From Didymodactylos carnosus (lineage: Eukaryota > Rotifera > Eurotatoria > Philodinida > Philodinidae), in contig CAJNOQ010000883.1 of the NCBI GenBank assembly GCA_905250885.1, positions 1 to 39,622 of the forward strand: a stretch of DNA of 39,622 nucleotides, written 5' to 3'. Positions 37,201 to 39,622 of the stretch are shown here, piece by piece (within the stretch, counting starts at the first letter, position 1; each line of letters begins with the position of its first letter). Made by a program: the position numbers and the translations under genes. Below the pieces are notes generated by a model. The model was given only the letters and a program-made list of their open reading frames with translations, did not search any database and was not told the origin of the DNA.

Positions 37201-37491
37201 ACGTATCTTTAAGTTCTTGATATAAAAATTGGGCAAAATAGTTTACACTATCAACAGCAGAATTTTTGGCACGCTCGTCCTAAAATGCAATAATGAAAAT
37301 GCTATATTTCACAAAAAAATTTTAATATTTACCTCAGCAATTGGAACACAGGTGGGATATTGTTCATGAGAAAGACTTGTATACGTTTCTACATCTGTAT
37401 TACATAGATAACGTGAATATATATATAATAAAACAATTATCGTCGAAGCTACGCCGAGCAAATAACTTAACACAATAACTAATAGAAACAT
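31270..37491 (-). CDS. PDZD8: PDZD8, SMP-domain lipid transfer protein at ER contact sites
   Basis: Twenty-two exons join in frame to 1155 aa (human PDZD8 is 1154): 37491-37333, 37279-37188, 37129-37035, 36978-36902, 35892-35747, 35688-35658, 35588-35508, 35439-35310, 35249-34723, 34654-34573, 34513-34389, 34334-34245, 34182-34054, 33977-33871, 33426-33181, 33108-33039, 32968-32865, 32800-32199, 32135-32089, 32026-31865, 31687-31543, 31490-31270. An N-terminal membrane anchor (about 2-26) precedes the SMP domain, with PYTHWTLVFKQEPQIDFEVKS and WPNYKIRYQPFF. A C2-like and PDZ region is in exon 9. A second C2-like segment is in exons 12-15. A C1 zinc finger spans about 710-759 (H710, C723, C726, C738, C741, H746, C749, C759). 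The C-terminal coiled coil (exons 20-22) corresponds to the Rab7-binding part and ends in an acidic run. Known role: ER-anchored lipid transfer at endolysosome and mitochondria contacts. Intron 7 has a GC donor; intron 4 is transposon-filled. Confidence 0.95.
35929..36201. mobile_element. hAT-type MITE in PDZD8 intron 4
   Basis: The ends are TAGGGGTGCTACTTTAC and, read from the right, TAAAGGTGCCACTTTAC. The flanking octamers are CTACATAA (35921-35928) and CTGCATAA (36202-36209), a 7-of-8 match as expected for an 8-bp hAT target duplication with one later change. The 273-bp interior consists almost only of TTATTACTTATTAC-type words in both orientations. No coding capacity. Confidence 0.85.
36228..36850. 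mobile_element. Long inverted-repeat element in PDZD8 intron 4
   Basis: The left arm (about 36228-36350) and right arm (about 36730-36850) are reverse complements over about 120 bp: TAAAACT, then TCTAGAxATAGTTCAAATT, then GAATCAGACTxGTCAACT, then AAAACATA and GATAAAAATCAG. The interior of about 380 bp is not repetitive. It sits 26 bp from the neighbouring hAT MITE. The superfamily is unknown; no clear target duplication was found. Confidence 0.8.
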
Positions 37492-39622
37492 GAAACTACT
37501 TTAAAACATTATTGACTAGTGACATGTAAAAAATCAAAAAATTATTAAGTATTTCGAATTTAGAAGCAAATAATTATATTTGTAACACCTTTTGCATAAT
37601 TATTTCAACGATCTTGAAAAGAAAAAAACAAAAAATTGCCAGCTGAAAACCATCAGTATCAAAGTGGAAAGATAAACTAACGACTACAATGTTTATCATT
37701 CATAATATAGAAAAAAAAGACCAAATATTTTTTCATCAACCAGTTGAATATAGATAAAATTTTTCGAATTATAATATATTTTCAATAAAGCTACAGAAAG
37801 TAGGAATTTTTAAAAAGAAATGATTAGAAAATCGTTATTTTAGCTGCAGAAATAGTCTTAGCAAAGTATTCTAAAAATAGATGATTGGAAAATAAATCAT
37901 AATAAGAACTTTTTGACGGCATCAAGATTTCCTGTATTAATTTTTTACCTGTTTAAAATTAGATATAATAAAATTGAACATATCATTGGCTCGTTTTTCA
38001 TAGAAAAAATTCGAGTAGCAATATATCTTTTTCATTTCTACAAATCCTTGACACAATCATGTTTGTAATAAAAATTTTCTTTGTATTAAAAATTCTGTAC
38101 ACAAAATACATATGAAATCGAGAATTACAATAGTAAATAGAGAAATCAACTTTCAAAACAAAATAAAACAGCACTTCTCTTGGGAAAACAAAAAAATAAA
38201 AAATTCTTTAGGAGTACAACATGTACTTACTTTAAAACTACTGTTGAAATCGTTGGATCAAAAACTGTTGGAAAAAATTTGAGATTTTCCTCGTTTTCCT
38301 TTCAATTCTTGTGATTCTTTTGAGCCGCAATCAGAAACCTCGACTTTGTCCTTATGCAAGATTCCTGTACTATTTTGTGTTAAGAATAAAAATAGAATGT
38401 AGTTTATTATCTCAAAAATATGCAATAGTTGAAATTTTTCGTTCTCTCATATAAACCGTAGATCCATTTTACTAGTTGCAAATTATACGCTTAGTAATTA
38501 ACTAAAGCCATCTGGCCCTGTAAAGAATTTCTAACGGAGTAACGAACGTTTCCTAGCACTCATCGAACAAGCAAACATTTCTCTCACAGAAAATTCAACA
38601 CTTTCCTATAAGCCCATTTATTTATTTTATGATCAGTGTATGAACTATTCTGATTGAGTTTTTTTTTCTGATTAATAGTAAAAAAACATATATGAAAACG
38701 TAGATCACCCCCGATAAGTACAGATTAAGAAGTAATGTGTAATTGTTTCTCAATTCTCTAGTTTTAAATTTTAAAGTCAGCGACGGATTAAATTTAGCTC
38801 TTGGGTAAGGTTATTAGCCAGACTTTTGTCAGAGACATTGATTACTAGTCAACAACCTTAACGGGAGTTTTACTCACGGTTGAGACATTTTTCTTTTATG
38901 TCATAATTATGTCAATTTCATTATTTATCTCTAAAAGATTGTTCTAAGTTAAAAAGAGAGAAAACAAAAAGAGGAACAACGACGACGATGAAAACAAAAA
39001 AACAACTAAACGGATCGACGACGTACAAAACACCGTGTACAAGTATAATACACATTTTACATACAAAAAAGTAAGAGAGAGAGAGAGAAAGAGAAAGAGA
39101 GAGAGGAAGAGAGTAAGAGCGCTGTGTATACCTGTATGCGTATGCACAAAAGTTCTATAATCAAAGCACAATGCATAATAAATCAATTTCATTTTGTAAA
39201 ACAACAACAACAGCAACAGCAAAACACACACAGCGCTACAGTCACGCATGAATAAAAAAAAGATCTCCTACTTCTTTTGCTTGCTTATCACTACAAGAGC
39301 ATGATATCAGATATGTATGAAATAAAAGATCCTATCGTTGCTATAAACAAAGAACGAGCGAGGTTATTTTTCAAGTATTAGGCGCCTGTAGTGAGAAATG
39401 TAATGAGATGTTGATTTCTGGCTATTTTCGAGACTTAAATTGATAAAGAGAGTCTCTTGTGTTCATCTACTAGGATTCTTGTAAAAACGAGAAACAAAAA
39501 TGAAATCACTGCGTAAAACGCACGCCGCACAAAAGAGAAGTAGTAGGGCAATCATAAGAGTAAAAAGAAAGAAACAAATAAGCGATAGACTATACAATAA
39601 ATTAAAACAAACGAACAAAAAA
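37492..39622. other. Upstream flank of PDZD8, low complexity
   Basis: No gene could be supported. The region should include the PDZD8 promoter and 5' UTR. A (GA)n tract lies near 39075-39106, followed by CAA/CAG- and AC-rich runs near 39200-39232. A 101-codon minus-strand frame over these tracts is a low-complexity artefact. Confidence 0.5.

Noticed and set aside
38944..39249. 101-codon Leu/Ser/Phe-rich minus-strand frame
   Set aside because: It is produced by GA, CAA and AC simple-sequence tracts and has no coding character.

Overview
This is an AT-rich animal nuclear window. The genes have many short GT-AG introns, mostly about 55-75 bp. Six protein-coding genes could be rebuilt exon by exon; five are animal orthologues and the sixth is probably a divergent Mab-21/cGAS-superfamily protein. 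There are no operons, bacterial-style genes, rRNA, tRNA or CRISPR arrays that I can see. Tiny introns, high gene compactness inside loci, very short 3' ends and many non-autonomous DNA transposons fit a rotifer, plausibly bdelloid. That assignment is inference; another compact AT-rich invertebrate is possible.

Layout: 1-1329 low-complexity flank. 1330-2613 (+) STPG4-like sperm-tail PG-rich repeat protein, 7 exons. 2614-4900 non-coding with a small tandem repeat. 4901-6485 (-) CDK4/6-like cyclin-dependent kinase, 8 exons. 6486-9860 non-coding, with a recent hAT-type MITE (perfect 8-bp target duplication) and a small foldback. 9861-13102 (-) GALNT10-like polypeptide GalNAc-transferase, 21 exons including 18- and 21-nt microexons. 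13363-14797 (-) PIN4/parvulin-14. 14798-21122 a 6.3-kb desert with microsatellites and a 315-bp foldback element. 21123-25276 (+) a 1027-aa protein with an N-myristoylation start, a long disordered region and a divergent C-terminal Mab-21/cGAS-like domain; its second intron carries an 824-bp piggyBac-type MITE. 25277-28762 repeat-rich, with a large inverted-repeat element, a truncated copy of two PDZD8 exons and a second copy of the 315-bp foldback. 28763-29587 (-) a broken gene of unknown function. About 29905-30640 a diverged relative of the piggyBac-type repeat. 31270-37491 (-) a full-length PDZD8 orthologue (22 exons, 1155 aa), whose fourth intron holds a hAT MITE and a long inverted repeat. 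37492-39622 low-complexity flank.

The genes do not form one pathway: cilium/axoneme (STPG4), cell cycle (CDK4/6), Golgi O-glycosylation (GALNT10), prolyl isomerisation (PIN4), an unknown membrane-associated Mab-21 protein, and lipid transfer at ER contact sites (PDZD8). What unites the window is its mobile-element landscape. Four element types (hAT-like, piggyBac-like and two foldback families) have inserted into intergenic DNA and introns and account for most of the length of two of the three roughly 1-kb introns. The most notable items are the Mab-21 fusion protein, the paired foldback family, the partial PDZD8 duplication with its own insertion, and polyadenylation signals overlapping or abutting the stop codon in four of six genes.
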